Source: Bifidobacterium merycicum DSM 6492 (GTDB lineage Bacteria; Actinomycetota; Actinomycetes; Actinomycetales; Bifidobacteriaceae). Taken from it: 64,000 nt of DNA. The notes under the pieces were generated by a model. That model was not told the DNA's origin. It searched no databases and saw nothing but the letters and a program-made list of their open reading frames with translations. This document shows, in pieces, positions 32,777 to 42,018 of this stretch. A program made the translations under genes and the position numbers. Location of the stretch: assembly GCF_900129045.1 (NCBI RefSeq), contig NZ_FQTX01000001.1:248001-312000 (forward strand), in the 5' to 3' direction. Each line of letters starts with the position of its first letter. Position 1 is the stretch's first letter.

Positions 32777-34663
32777 ATGTGTGGAATCGCCGGATTCGTC
32801 AACGACATGCCCATTGACACCAAGTGCCCGATACTGCGGAAAATGACCGATATCATCGCACATCGCGGACCAGATAGTGAAGGGCATTATATTGACGAGC
32901 ATGTAGCCTTGGGACACCGTCGACTGAGCATCATCGATCTGGGTGGAGGCCAGCAGCCGATCTATAACGAGGATGGCAACCTCATCATCACCTTCAACGG
33001 CGAGATCTACAACTATCAGCCGCTGCGCGAACAGCTGATCGAAGCCGGTCACACCTTCACCACCCGAAGCGACACCGAGGTGCTGCTGCACGGGTACGAA
33101 CAGTGGGGCGTCGACCTGCTGCAGAAGATCCGCGGCATGTTCACCTTCGTGATTTGGGATAAGACCAAGCGCGAGCTGTTTGGCGCACGCGACCATTTCG
33201 GCATCAAGCCGTTCTACTACGCCAAGATGAACGGCACGTTCATGTACGCCTCGGAGATCAAGAGCCTGCTGCAGCACCCCGATTTCGTCAAGGAGCTCAA
33301 CAAGGAGGCTCTTAAGCCGTATATGACCTTCCAGTACCCGGCCATCGGCGAAACCTTCTTCAAGGGAGTGTTCAAGCTGCCGGAAGGACATTACTTCACC
33401 TACCGCGACGGCGAGATGAGCATCCACCGGTATTACGATGAGAACTTCCGCGAATCGAACACCAAGCTGGAGCCTCTGGTCGATGCCATCGACCGGACCG
33501 TCTGCGATTCCGTCAAAGCCCATCAGATCGCGGACGTCGAGGTCGGATCGTTCCTGTCCAGCGGCGTGGATTCCAGCTACGTGGCGGCGGTCGCGCGTCC
33601 GCAGCACACGTATTCCATCGGCTTCGGCAAGGGGACGTACAACGAATCCCAGCAGGCTGGTGAACTTGCCAAACTCATCGATCTGAACAACACCGCCGAG
33701 GCGTTGACCGACGAGGAGGCGTTCTCCGCATTCCCGCGCATCCAGTGGCATTTGGACGAGCCGGATTCCAACCCGAGCTGCGTGCCGCTGTATTTCCTGT
33801 CGGCATTGGCGGCGAAGGACGTCAAGGTCGTGCTCAGCGGCGAGGGCGCCGACGAATTGTTCGCCGGATACATCGATTACGGCGTGCACACCAAGTTCAA
33901 GCCGATCAAGGTGCTGACGCGTTGGCTCAGCCATCTGCCCGCAGGCGCCCGCCATACCATCGCGAAGTGGTGCAAGGGCAAGACGTTCCATGGCGCATGG
34001 CATATGTATGCGAATCTTTCGCCCGCCGAGGAGAACTTCATCGGCCAGGCCAGGGTGTTCGACGAGTCCGAATCCGACAAGCTGCTTAAGCCTGAATACC
34101 GCAAGGCTCCCAGCGTGCGGAGCATCGTCGGCAAGACCTATGCCCGTGTGGAGGGCAAGGGGCTGAGCGAGCTTAAGAAGAAGCAGTACCTCGACATGCA
34201 TCAGTGGATGCCCGGCGACATTCTGCTCAAGGCCGACAAGATGACCATGGCCCATTCCCTGGAGTTGCGCGTGCCGCTGCTCGACAAGGAGCTTATGGCC
34301 GTGGCCGAGCAGGTGCCGACCAAGTATCTGATCACCGACGAGAACACGAAGTACGCCTTCCGTCAGGCCGCGGGCCGTCATCTTCCGAAGGAATGGTACG
34401 ACCGTGAGAAGCTCGGCTTCCCGGTGCCCATCAAGAAGTGGCTGCGCGAGGAGAAGTTCTACAAGTACGTGCGTTCCGTATTCGAACGTGATTACGTGTC
34501 CGAGTTCTTCGATCAGGATGCCCTGCTTCGGATGATCGACGACAATTATGCCGGCAAGACCGACGACCGCCGCAAGATCTGGACCGTGTACTCGTTCCTC
34601 ACGTGGTACGACGTGTACTTCGTGCACGATGGTTCCAAGCCGGACATCATCACCATCGCATGA
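32777..34663 (+). CDS. asnB: Asparagine synthetase, glutamine-hydrolysing
   Basis: 628 residues. The N-terminal glutaminase domain (about 2-200) begins with the catalytic Cys2 (MCGIAGF) and has IIAHRGPDSEGHY. The synthetase domain (about 220-600) has the ATP-binding PP-loop FLSSGVDSSYVAA and LSGEGADELFAGY. Makes Asn from Asp and glutamine. Length is typical. Its stop codon overlaps the start of a lipoprotein gene. Confidence 0.94.
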   Translation: MCGIAGFVNDMPIDTKCPILRKMTDIIAHRGPDSEGHYIDEHVALGHRRLSIIDLGGGQQPIYNEDGNLIITFNGEIYNYQPLREQLIEAGHTFTTRSDTEVLLHGYEQWGVDLLQKIRGMFTFVIWDKTKRELFGARDHFGIKPFYYAKMNGTFMYASEIKSLLQHPDFVKELNKEALKPYMTFQYPAIGETFFKGVFKLPEGHYFTYRDGEMSIHRYYDENFRESNTKLEPLVDAIDRTVCDSVKAHQIADVEVGSFLSSGVDSSYVAAVARPQHTYSIGFGKGTYNESQQAGELAKLIDLNNTAEALTDEEAFSAFPRIQWHLDEPDSNPSCVPLYFLSALAAKDVKVVLSGEGADELFAGYIDYGVHTKFKPIKVLTRWLSHLPAGARHTIAKWCKGKTFHGAWHMYANLSPAEENFIGQARVFDESESDKLLKPEYRKAPSVRSIVGKTYARVEGKGLSELKKKQYLDMHQWMPGDILLKADKMTMAHSLELRVPLLDKELMAVAEQVPTKYLITDENTKYAFRQAAGRHLPKEWYDREKLGFPVPIKKWLREEKFYKYVRSVFERDYVSEFFDQDALLRMIDDNYAGKTDDRRKIWTVYSFLTWYDVYFVHDGSKPDIITIA

Positions 34664-34986
34664 AAAGCATGGCGAGAGCCCGTGCCGCGAAGCGTGCGGC
34701 GGCAGTAGTGTTAGCGATGGCGACCTGTGTGCCGGTGGGCGGCTGCACCATCGAGATCAAAGGCGGCAAGCGTGCGTCGCTTAACGGCAAGGCGCTCGAT
34801 CTTACGGACGGCAAATGGCATACCGGCAGCAACGGGTATGGCGGCAGTGACAGTTCCAGCTACCGGTATGTGACATTGAAGACTCCGGACGGGGAGAAGC
34901 ATTGCGTCGTGTTCCGTGACAGCGGTGGCGCAGGCGGCATGAACTGCTGGGATAAGCAGCCCGAGAGCAAAGGCGACACGAAATAG
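34660..34986 (+). CDS. Small predicted lipoprotein coupled to asnB
   Basis: 108 residues. The ATG at 34660 overlaps the asnB stop (ATGA), so translation is probably coupled. A basic N-terminus, a hydrophobic stretch (AAAVVLAMATCVPV) and the lipobox VGGC (Cys29) mark it as a lipoprotein. The mature part of about 80 residues has two Cys (KHCVVFRD and MNCWDK) that could form a disulfide, and a Gly/Ser-rich middle. I do not recognise a family. Confidence 0.68.
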   Translation: MKSMARARAAKRAAAVVLAMATCVPVGGCTIEIKGGKRASLNGKALDLTDGKWHTGSNGYGGSDSSSYRYVTLKTPDGEKHCVVFRDSGGAGGMNCWDKQPESKGDTK

Positions 34987-35293
34987 CGCCCTGTCAGGGT
35001 GCCATACGGGCCGCTCGTGAGTGCCGGAAGCCCGCCTGACACGCGGGGAGCCGTTTGTCAAGACCGGTGGTACACTAAACGATTGGCTTGAGAAATCAAG
35101 AAAGCGGGGCGACCCCACCTGGGAACCTTTCAGGGTTTCGGGTTCAAGGCAGTTTCCTCATGCGTTGCGCATGGAAGAGAAACATGAGGCCGATGATTCG
35201 TTCGTGTGATTATGAACGGGTGTTCGGCGTGCCGTGAAACCGATGCTGTGATTCCAAGGTGAGCCTCGTGAAGGAATACAGAGGATTGGAGTC
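34987..35293 (+). other. infC leader region with possible promoter
   Basis: 307 bp without a gene. TGGTACACT at 35068-35076 fits an extended -10 promoter. The transcribed leader of about 210 bases holds inverted segments such as AAGCGGGGCGACCCC and TCATGCGTTGCGCATGGA that could fold. infC leaders are often autoregulated; that is inference here. Confidence 0.45.
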
Positions 35294-36004
35294 ATCATCA
35301 GCGACGAACCACGCATTAACGACGAGATTCGCGTCTCGCAGGTGCGCCTGATCGGCCCTAAGGGCGAGCAGGTGGGCGTTATCGCGACCTCGGTCGCACT
35401 GAACCTTGCGAAGGAAGCGAACCTCGATCTCGTCGAGGTGGCGCCCAATGCAAAGCCTCCGGTTGCCAAGCTCATCGATTACGGCAAGTACAAGTACAAC
35501 GAGAAGATCAAGGCTCGTGAAGCTCGCCGCAATCAGAACACCGCAGAAGTCAAGGAAATCCGCTTCCGTTTGAAGATCGATGACCATGACTTCGATGTGA
35601 AGAAGGGTCATGTCACCCGCTTCCTCAACGGCGGCGACAAGGTCAAGGTCACCATCATGCTGCGTGGCCGCGAACAGTCCCGTCCGATCGGCGGCGTCGA
35701 GCTGCTGCAGCGTCTCGCCGCGGAAGTGGAGGAGAGCGGCACCATCGAGTCCCAGCCGAAGCAGGAAGGCCGCAACATCATCATGGTGCTTGCGCCTAAG
35801 GGCAAGAAGGTGCACACCCAGTCCGAGCAGCGCCGTCGCGGTGCGGAATCCCGCGCCGAACGTCAGGCTCGCCAGGCCGCTCGTCTCGCCGCGAAGCAGG
35901 AGGCACAGGCCCAGGCGGCAGCTGAGGCGCAGGCCTCGATTTCTAAGACTTCCAGCAAGAAGCACACCAACAAGGAGGGCAGCAATGCCGAAGATGAAAA
36001 GTAA
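35294..36004 (+). CDS. infC: Translation initiation factor IF-3
   Basis: About 236 residues. The product [13 protein letters not shown]...[13 protein letters not shown] is the IF-3 N-terminal domain; the C-terminal domain includes [16 protein letters not shown] and the [10 protein letters not shown] strand. No ATG, GTG or TTG is in frame at the proper place; ATC at 35294 or 35297 follows GAGGATTGGAG. Non-standard AUU/AUC starts are the known mark of autoregulated infC. The C-terminal tail beyond about 180 is a long Ala/Gln/Arg extension ([25 protein letters not shown]), longer than in E. coli. Confidence 0.92.
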   Translation: MISDEPRINDEIRVSQVRLIGPKGEQVGVIATSVALNLAKEANLDLVEVAPNAKPPVAKLIDYGKYKYNEKIKAREARRNQNTAEVKEIRFRLKIDDHDFDVKKGHVTRFLNGGDKVKVTIMLRGREQSRPIGGVELLQRLAAEVEESGTIESQPKQEGRNIIMVLAPKGKKVHTQSEQRRRGAESRAERQARQAARLAAKQEAQAQAAAEAQASISKTSSKKHTNKEGSNAEDEK

Positions 36005-36179
36005 TTCCGCCGCTTCCAAGCGTGTCCGTCGTACCGGTACGGGCAAGCTGATGCAGGCCGGCAGCGCCATGCGCCACAACCTTGAGCACAAGTCCGCTCG
36101 CAAGCGCCGTGCGCTGAAGGCCGATCAGGTTCTCGCGGGTCCGCAGACCAAGAAGCTCAACCGCATGCTGAGCAAGTGA
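35985..36179 (+). CDS. rpmI: Large-subunit ribosomal protein bL35
   Basis: 64 residues: [20 protein letters not shown] and a basic C-terminus. It overlaps the end of infC by 20 bp and uses the AAGGAGG inside the infC coding region. Order infC-rpmI-rplT is the standard one. Confidence 0.95.
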   Translation: MPKMKSNSAASKRVRRTGTGKLMQAGSAMRHNLEHKSARKRRALKADQVLAGPQTKKLNRMLSK

Positions 36180-36221
36180 GACAACTCTTTTAGGATTTTA
36201 TAAGAAAGCGAAGGAATAAAT

Positions 36222-36605
36222 ATGGCACGTGTGAAGCGCGCAGTCAATGCCCACAAGAAGCGTCGCGTCGTTCTCGAAAGGGCCTCCGGCTACCGTGGCC
36301 AGCGTTCCCGCCTGTACCGCAAGGCCAAGGAACAGCTGCTCCACTCCTTTAACTACAACTTCCGCGACCGTAAGGCTCGCAAGGGCGACTTCCGCAAGCT
36401 GTGGATCCAGCGCATCAACGCCGCCGTCCGCGCTGAAGGCATCACCTACAACCGCTTCATCCAGGGCCTCAAGCTGGCTGGCATCGAACTGGATCGCCGC
36501 GCCCTCGCCGAGCTCGCCGTGAGCGACCCGGAGACCTTCAAGGCCATCGTCGCCGAAGCCAAGAAGGCTCTGCCGGCCGACGTGAACGCTCCGGTCAACG
36601 CCTGA
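36222..36605 (+). CDS. rplT: Large-subunit ribosomal protein bL20
   Basis: 127 residues: [20 protein letters not shown] at the N-terminus, then [21 protein letters not shown]. In many bacteria bL20 also represses its own operon. Ribosome binding site GCGAAGGAAT. A terminator follows. Confidence 0.97.
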   Translation: MARVKRAVNAHKKRRVVLERASGYRGQRSRLYRKAKEQLLHSFNYNFRDRKARKGDFRKLWIQRINAAVRAEGITYNRFIQGLKLAGIELDRRALAELAVSDPETFKAIVAEAKKALPADVNAPVNA

Positions 36606-36676
36606 GATTCATTGGAATCGCACTTCCGATTGCGAGAGGCGATCGGATGAGGAGCGAAGCCGCATAGGCTGCATCG

Positions 36677-36698
36677 AACCCCGCCATATGGCGGGGTT
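36677..36698 (+). terminator. Terminator of the infC operon
   Basis: AACCCCGCCAT and ATGGCGGGGTT, a perfect palindrome, then TTGTTTTC. Confidence 0.9.
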
Positions 36699-36819
36699 TT
36701 GTTTTCTTCGCGTGATTCATGCGGTCCTGTGCAATTGCGTATGATGCCGTGCGCATTTTGCTCATCATGCCGCGCGTCCTCCCGGAATCCCCGCCCGGCA
36801 CGCGCATACAATGGTCGGC

Positions 36820-37770
36820 ATGGATAGGACCGACGCCATCGCACGCTTGCAAACGCAATTCATCGCACACATCGATGTGGAACGTGGACTTTCGAAGGCG
36901 ACGGTCGCGGCATACACTTCCGATCTCGACCGGTACCGCGCATGGCTGAACAAGCGCGGCATCACCGATCCGAACGCCATCACCAAACAGCATGTCGAGG
37001 ATTACGTCGCGTATCTGGATGCCAATGGCGCGAGTGCCCGTTCCAAGGCCCGCAACCTCGCCTCCATCCACGAATTCCACCGCTTCGCGCTCAGTGCGCA
37101 TGCCGTGACCGATGACGTATCGGCCACGGTCAAGGCACCGAAGGGTGCGAGCACGCTGCCTGACGTGTTGACTGTCGATGAGGTGGCGAAATTACTGGAT
37201 TGCATGCTCGTGCCGGCTCCCGGATGCGTGATGGATGCGCCGGACGCCGTGCTGTTGCGCGACAAGGCGTTACTGGAGTTCATGTATGCCACCGGATGCC
37301 GCGTTTCGGAGGCGGTCGGTGTCGACTTGAACGATATCGACTTGGACGAGCGCGTGGCCAGGGTGACGGGTAAGGGGGCGAAGCAGCGCTTGGTGCCGGT
37401 GGGTGATTGTGCTTGCGCGGCGATAGCACGATACCTGCGTGAGGGGCGGCCGATACTGGAAGGTTGCGTGAAAAGCGGGGAGCCCGAGCGCAGGGCGGTG
37501 TTCCTGAACAAGCGCGGGCGGCGCATGTCACGCCAGTCGGTATGGGAAGTGGTGAACCAGGCCGGGCAGCGGGCGCATATCGGCAAGCCGTTGCACCCGC
37601 ATACGTTGCGCCACTCCTTCGCCACGCATCTCATCCAGGGCGGTGCCGATGTGCGTACCGTGCAGGAGCTGCTCGGGCATGCGAGCGTCACCACCACGCA
37701 GATTTACACGCATGTGAGCCCGGAGAATCTCATCGAAACCTATCTCACTGCGCATCCGCGTGCACGGTGA
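36820..37770 (+). CDS. Tyrosine recombinase, XerD type
   Basis: 316 residues. The SAM-like N-terminal domain (about 5-90) precedes the catalytic domain with Arg in GCRVSEAVG (about 170), Lys in GKGAKQR, HPHTLRHSFATHL, His in LLGHASV and Tyr in TTQIYTHV (about 295). Resolves chromosome dimers. TACAAT at 36807-36812 lies 7 bases before ATG 36820 and no ribosome binding site is seen, so a leaderless start at 36820 is likely; ATG 36811 is the alternative. Position before parA is typical for actinobacterial xerD. Confidence 0.88.
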   Translation: MDRTDAIARLQTQFIAHIDVERGLSKATVAAYTSDLDRYRAWLNKRGITDPNAITKQHVEDYVAYLDANGASARSKARNLASIHEFHRFALSAHAVTDDVSATVKAPKGASTLPDVLTVDEVAKLLDCMLVPAPGCVMDAPDAVLLRDKALLEFMYATGCRVSEAVGVDLNDIDLDERVARVTGKGAKQRLVPVGDCACAAIARYLREGRPILEGCVKSGEPERRAVFLNKRGRRMSRQSVWEVVNQAGQRAHIGKPLHPHTLRHSFATHLIQGGADVRTVQELLGHASVTTTQIYTHVSPENLIETYLTAHPRAR

Positions 37771-37956
37771 CGTGTTCCGGTGCATCGGCGTATGGCGACG
37801 TAATGTAGACGGTGAGTGTGATCGGTATGTGGCAGGTGTTGCGTGCATCACGCGAACCGCCGATGAACACGCCGGGAAGTCATGCGTGAAGCGGCGTTGT
37901 TCCAAGGGGTGCCCGATTTCCCCGACGAATGTCGCGGGTTTGGTAGAGTGGAGGCT

Positions 37957-38796
37957 ATGCCTACGGATTTGCTTGGACGCGACTATGAGACCTTCCCCGC
38001 TCCCGAGCCGCTGGAACACCACGGCCCGGCACGGGTCATCGCTATGTGCAATCAGAAGGGTGGCGTCGGCAAAACCACCAGTTCCATCAACATCGCCGGT
38101 GCGCTGAGCCAATTCGGCCGCCGTTGCCTGATCGTCGATTTCGATCCCCAAGGCGCCGCGACCGTCGGCCTTGGCATCAACGCCAACACCGTGGAGAACA
38201 CGATCTACACCGCGCTGTTCACCCCGGACATCGACCCGCATGAGGTCGTGCAGCATACGAAATTCGAGAATCTTGACGTCATCCCCGCCAATATCGACCT
38301 GTCCGCTGCGGAAGTGCAGCTGGTCACCGAGGTCGGACGCGAGCAGATGCTCGCCAGCGTGCTGCGTCCGCTGAAGGACGAATACGATGTCATCATCATC
38401 GACTGTCAGCCGTCCCTCGGCCTGCTCACGGTGAACGCATTGACCGCCGCCGACGGCGTCATCATTCCCGTGGCCGCCGAATTCTTCGCCCTGCGTGGCG
38501 TGGCATTGCTCATGCAGTCCATCAAGAAGGTGCAGAGCCGTATCAACCCGAGCCTTGAGGTGTACGGCGTGCTGGTGACCATGTTCACCAAGACCCTGCA
38601 TTGCGAGGAGGTCATGCAGCGCATCTACGAGGCGTTCCAGGAGAAGGTATTCCACACCGTGATCTCCCGTTCCATCAAACTGCCGGATTCCACCGTGGCC
38701 GCCGCGCCGATCACGTTCTACGCCCCCGGGCACAAGACCAGCAAGGAATACCGTGAAGTGGCACGCGAGCTTGTGGCGGAGGGCATCGTCGCCTGA
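37957..38796 (+). CDS. parA: ParA-family partition ATPase
   Basis: 279 residues. Deviant Walker A KGGVGKTTSS (about 34), the Walker A' DFDPQGAA and Walker B-like VIIIDCQPSLGLLTVNAL. The ATG at 37957 is chosen because GTGGAGG sits 5 bases before it. No parB follows, and neither do scpA/scpB, which often come next to the xerD-linked parA in actinobacteria; here an MFS transporter follows. It could be the accessory ParA of that locus rather than the oriC one. Confidence 0.87.
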   Translation: MPTDLLGRDYETFPAPEPLEHHGPARVIAMCNQKGGVGKTTSSINIAGALSQFGRRCLIVDFDPQGAATVGLGINANTVENTIYTALFTPDIDPHEVVQHTKFENLDVIPANIDLSAAEVQLVTEVGREQMLASVLRPLKDEYDVIIIDCQPSLGLLTVNALTAADGVIIPVAAEFFALRGVALLMQSIKKVQSRINPSLEVYGVLVTMFTKTLHCEEVMQRIYEAFQEKVFHTVISRSIKLPDSTVAAAPITFYAPGHKTSKEYREVARELVAEGIVA

Positions 38797-39093
38797 TCGC
38801 CGATTGCTGGTTGCTGATCGTTAGCTGCTGATTGTCCGGCCGCTGCCCGCGCAGGTGGGGTGGCGGCCGATTGTTATGCAAGTCTCGGTTATGCGAGTCT
38901 CGGAGGACACCAGGTATTGGCTGCAGGGGCTTGCTATTGATGCGCGTCTTTCGGGTGCTTTCTCGGGCGGGTGCATACGGCGGAGATGCTTGGATGATGC
39001 CTATGCGGTCGTTTCTTGAAGAGCCGTGTGTTGGGGTAGCGGAGGACTAATCTGTTCGCTGGCTATGTACGACGATTGACGGAAGGGTGTGCC
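38797..39093. other. Intergenic stretch
   Basis: 297 bp with short GCTGATT and GTTATGC-type iterations near 38805-38890 and no convincing gene or terminator. A 72-residue open frame here lacks a ribosome binding site. Confidence 0.5.
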
Positions 39094-40371
39094 GTGAACG
39101 TAGCGCAGGATGGGCAGGCGTCGCAGGTCTCGAAGGCTCCCGAGGATTCGGGTGTTTCGGCTGATACAGGAGGTTTCTTCAACCTTCCCGTCGTCACGTT
39201 GATCGCATTGAGCTTTGCTCTGGGCATGAGCGAATTCATCATGGTCGGCATCCTGCCGGATATCGCGGCGGGATTGAAGGTCTCGGAGGTGACGGTCGGC
39301 AACCTGGTATCGCTGTTCGCGCTCGTCTATGCGCCCGTCACGCCGCTCGGCTCGGCATTATCCGCCAGATTCCCGCGTTTTGCCACGCATCTGACACTCG
39401 TCGCCGTGTTCCTCGTGGGCAACGTGATGTGCGCGTTCGCCCCGAACTATACGGTGCTGCTCATCGCCCGCATCGTCATCGCACTCGTATCCGGCACGCT
39501 GGTCGCCATCGCCATGACCTATGCGCCGGACGTCACTGTCGAACGGTACCGCACGAAGTTCATCGCCTGGGTGTTCTCCGGCTTCTCCATCGCATCCGTG
39601 GCCGGCGTGCCGGTGGGCACGTGGGTGGCCGGCGTGTTCGGCTGGCGTTGGGCGTTCCTGCTGGTGTGCGCCATCACCATCGTGCTCATGGTGCTGATGG
39701 TCACCGTACTGCCGCGTAATAGCCATATCGTCAGGATCGGGTTCCTGCCGCAGTTCAGGCTGTTCCTCGACCGGCGCATCCAACTCGGTGTGGCGGATGT
39801 GATGTTCGGTGCCGCCGCAAGCTACGTGTTCTACACGTATCTGACGCCGATCATGCGCGATGAAATGCATGTGCCGGAACGGTTCCTGAGCATCGGCCTG
39901 GTGGTGTTCGGTGCGGCGTGCCTGTGGAGCAACCTGTATGGTGGCAAGCTTGCCGACCGCGGTAGGGGAGTGGAACCGCTGACGCATATCCGACCCATCT
40001 ACTGCGTGCATACGCTGCTGCTCGCCTCGCTGATCCTCGTGCATTGGGTGCCGGCGTACGGCGTGCCGTTGCTTGTGGTGCTCGGCATGTTCATGTACCT
40101 GCAGAATTCCGCGTCGCAGGTGCTGTACATGGACGTCGCCGCGCAATCGCACCCTGGGTCGCTTAATCTGGCGGCATCGTTGAATTCCATGTCGTTCAAC
40201 ATCGGTATCGCGCTCGGCTCGGCGGTCGGCGGTCTGGTCAACGATCATCTCGGACTGATGTGGCTTGGCCCGGTCGGCGCGGTGTTCACATTGCTCGCCG
40301 TCGGCACGACCACGCTGCTGCGTCCGTTCGTGGCGAAGGACCGCGGATTCTACGAAAGATCGGGGAAGTGA
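39094..40371 (+). CDS. MFS transporter, predicted drug/metabolite exporter
   Basis: 425 residues with about 12 membrane segments. After a 30-residue hydrophilic start come NLPVVTLIALSFALGMSEF and IMVGILPDIAAGL, the first helix pair of the DHA1-type exporters, and RFPRFATHLTLVAVF. The GTG at 39094 has GGAAGGG about 8 bases before. Substrate unknown. Convergent with the lipoprotein gene; only 22 bp separate them. Confidence 0.82.
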   Translation: MNVAQDGQASQVSKAPEDSGVSADTGGFFNLPVVTLIALSFALGMSEFIMVGILPDIAAGLKVSEVTVGNLVSLFALVYAPVTPLGSALSARFPRFATHLTLVAVFLVGNVMCAFAPNYTVLLIARIVIALVSGTLVAIAMTYAPDVTVERYRTKFIAWVFSGFSIASVAGVPVGTWVAGVFGWRWAFLLVCAITIVLMVLMVTVLPRNSHIVRIGFLPQFRLFLDRRIQLGVADVMFGAAASYVFYTYLTPIMRDEMHVPERFLSIGLVVFGAACLWSNLYGGKLADRGRGVEPLTHIRPIYCVHTLLLASLILVHWVPAYGVPLLVVLGMFMYLQNSASQVLYMDVAAQSHPGSLNLAASLNSMSFNIGIALGSAVGGLVNDHLGLMWLGPVGAVFTLLAVGTTTLLRPFVAKDRGFYERSGK

Positions 40372-40393
40372 CTTCGAGTGCCCGGCGTGCCGC

Positions 40394-41110
40394 TCACTGG
40401 AACGGCTGCCATGGCGTCTCGTCGGCCGGTGTCACGTTCACGCCGGAGGTGACCAGGCAATCCAACGCCTTGGCATTGTTCGTCAGACCATTGTGATCGG
40501 ATACGAGGTCCTTCTCCAACTGTTCGACGGTGTAGCTTTTCGGCTTGACGTTCTCCCGGCGCAAACAGTCGACGGCGACGGCGCTGCTGTTCGTTGAAAG
40601 GGTCGGATTGCCGATCTGCAGTTTGTACACCGTGTCGATGTTCGTGATATGCAGCTGGTCGCATGTCACAAGATCCTCGCTGAGCTTGCTGGTCTGCTCC
40701 CGGGTGGCCTTGGAGGTGTCGTATGAGGGGAGCGCGTATACGCCGCTGGAATACCGTTGCAATTCCGGCACCGAATAGCCTTTGTCGACGATGCACTGCC
40801 TGTAATCCGACCATGCGCGTTCATAATCCGACCGGGAGACCTTGCCATCGTTCTGCACGGCCCGTTCCAAAGCGGAACGTTGCTGGTCGGACATGGTGCC
40901 CTTGTCGGCATCAAGCAGGCTTTGGATGTAATCCTTTAGGGTCGGCGCGATCTTTGCACCGTTGTTCTGCGTGCTCGCCGAAGATGATGAGGAAGCCGAG
41001 GAATCGGATTGGGAGGCGCCGCCCGGAGCGCCGCACCCCGCGCAGCCTGTGAGGGCCACGCTGATGCAGAGCGCGAAGGCTGCCGTGCGATGCATATGTC
41101 TGATGCTCAT
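40394..41110 (-). CDS. Predicted Ser-rich secreted lipoprotein
   Basis: 238 residues. Lipoprotein signal with lipobox LTGC (Cys23), then a Ser-rich linker (SDSSASSSSSAST) and an alpha-helical domain with about three Cys. GGGAGG precedes the ATG at 41110. I do not recognise a family. It is divergent from a response regulator gene and shares its upstream region, so it could be the sensed or exported partner of the signalling cluster (inference). Confidence 0.78.
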   Translation of the reverse strand: MSIRHMHRTAAFALCISVALTGCAGCGAPGGASQSDSSASSSSSASTQNNGAKIAPTLKDYIQSLLDADKGTMSDQQRSALERAVQNDGKVSRSDYERAWSDYRQCIVDKGYSVPELQRYSSGVYALPSYDTSKATREQTSKLSEDLVTCDQLHITNIDTVYKLQIGNPTLSTNSSAVAVDCLRRENVKPKSYTVEQLEKDLVSDHNGLTNNAKALDCLVTSGVNVTPADETPWQPFQ

Positions 41111-41248
41111 GATGATTCCTCCCTGAATCCGGTTCCGATCGCCTTGCAAACGGTCGGCTGCATGATCGATTGACAAGTCGTTCCCCTGAAACGAACCTAT
41201 CCTTCCATTATCGCCGGGATGATGCGATGAAGGCAACCGAAGGTTCCG

Positions 41249-41283
41249 CATTTGTGTAGAAAGCGAAGTACACATTTGTGTAG
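41249..41283. promoter_or_regulatory. Repeated TTTGTGTA sites between lipoprotein and response regulator
   Basis: CATTTGTGTAG at 41249-41259 and again at 41273-41283 (24 bp apart). The second is part of the perfect palindrome TACACA-TT-TGTGTA (41269-41282). A third copy in inverse orientation (TACACAAATG) occurs at 43223-43232. Likely binding sites of the local LuxR-type regulator (inference). Confidence 0.6.
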
Positions 41284-41346
41284 GTGATAAGGCATTCCGC
41301 CGAGAACAACCTATCCTTTCCTACAGGAAACCGAGAGGGAGGGATT

Positions 41347-42009
41347 ATGCCGAACGGACGCCGTAATGTGCCGAAGCGTATCGCGTTGGTCGATAATGAC
41401 GAATTGGCGTTGCGAGTGTTGGATTCGCTTGTTTCCGACCATTTACCGGGGTTGTACGTTGCCTGGCAGTCCACGTCAGGTCTTGAAGCGGTATCCGAAT
41501 GTTCCGGGCAGAATGGGCACTACGATCTGCTGATGCTCGATATGTCGATGGAGGATATGCAGGGCGCATCGGTATGCAGAAGAATCCGTTGCAAGAACAG
41601 GTATCTGCCGATATTGGGCATGACGAGTTTCTCCCTGAACAGGTATAGGAACGCCATGATCGAAGCCGGAGCGCAAGGATTGATCGGCAAAGAGGACCTT
41701 AACCGGATGGCCGGCGCCATGGCGCATGCGCTCAATGGCGTGGTGATGGAAGGTTTCGAGACACCACAGGGGGCATACTATCGCATCCGGAACAGTGCGG
41801 AAGGGGCGCGGTTGACCCCGACTGAGGAGACGGTGATCGAATTGGCATCGAACGTGGGATTGCGGGATGATGAAATCGCTGAACGGCTCCACGTCGCCCC
41901 CGCGACGGTGCGTAAGCATATGCAGAACCTCACCAGAAAACTTGGATGCAGGACTTCACGTCAGGCCGTATCACTGTGGCTGCGTAACCATGAACACGAT
42001 GGACAGTGA
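41347..42009 (+). CDS. LuxR-family response regulator (NarL/FixJ type)
   Basis: 220 residues. Receiver domain (about 8-125) with acidic residues VDNDE and the phospho-acceptor Asp in YDLLMLDMSMED (about 63). LuxR HTH (about 150-215): LTPTEETVIELASNVGLRDDEIAERLHVAPATVRKHMQNL is the expected three-helix pattern. GGGAGGG precedes the ATG at 41347. A histidine kinase gene follows 9 bp after the stop. Confidence 0.9.
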   Translation: MPNGRRNVPKRIALVDNDELALRVLDSLVSDHLPGLYVAWQSTSGLEAVSECSGQNGHYDLLMLDMSMEDMQGASVCRRIRCKNRYLPILGMTSFSLNRYRNAMIEAGAQGLIGKEDLNRMAGAMAHALNGVVMEGFETPQGAYYRIRNSAEGARLTPTEETVIELASNVGLRDDEIAERLHVAPATVRKHMQNLTRKLGCRTSRQAVSLWLRNHEHDGQ

Positions 42010-42018
42010 GGTGCATGC

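Noticed and set aside
32750-34627. 625-residue open frame on the minus strand
   Set aside because: It mirrors asnB, whose motifs are clear. Long antisense frames are expected in high-GC DNA with C/G-ending codons.
38832-39050. 72-residue frame between parA and the MFS gene
   Set aside because: Cys/Arg-rich, no ribosome binding site, no resemblance to a known protein.
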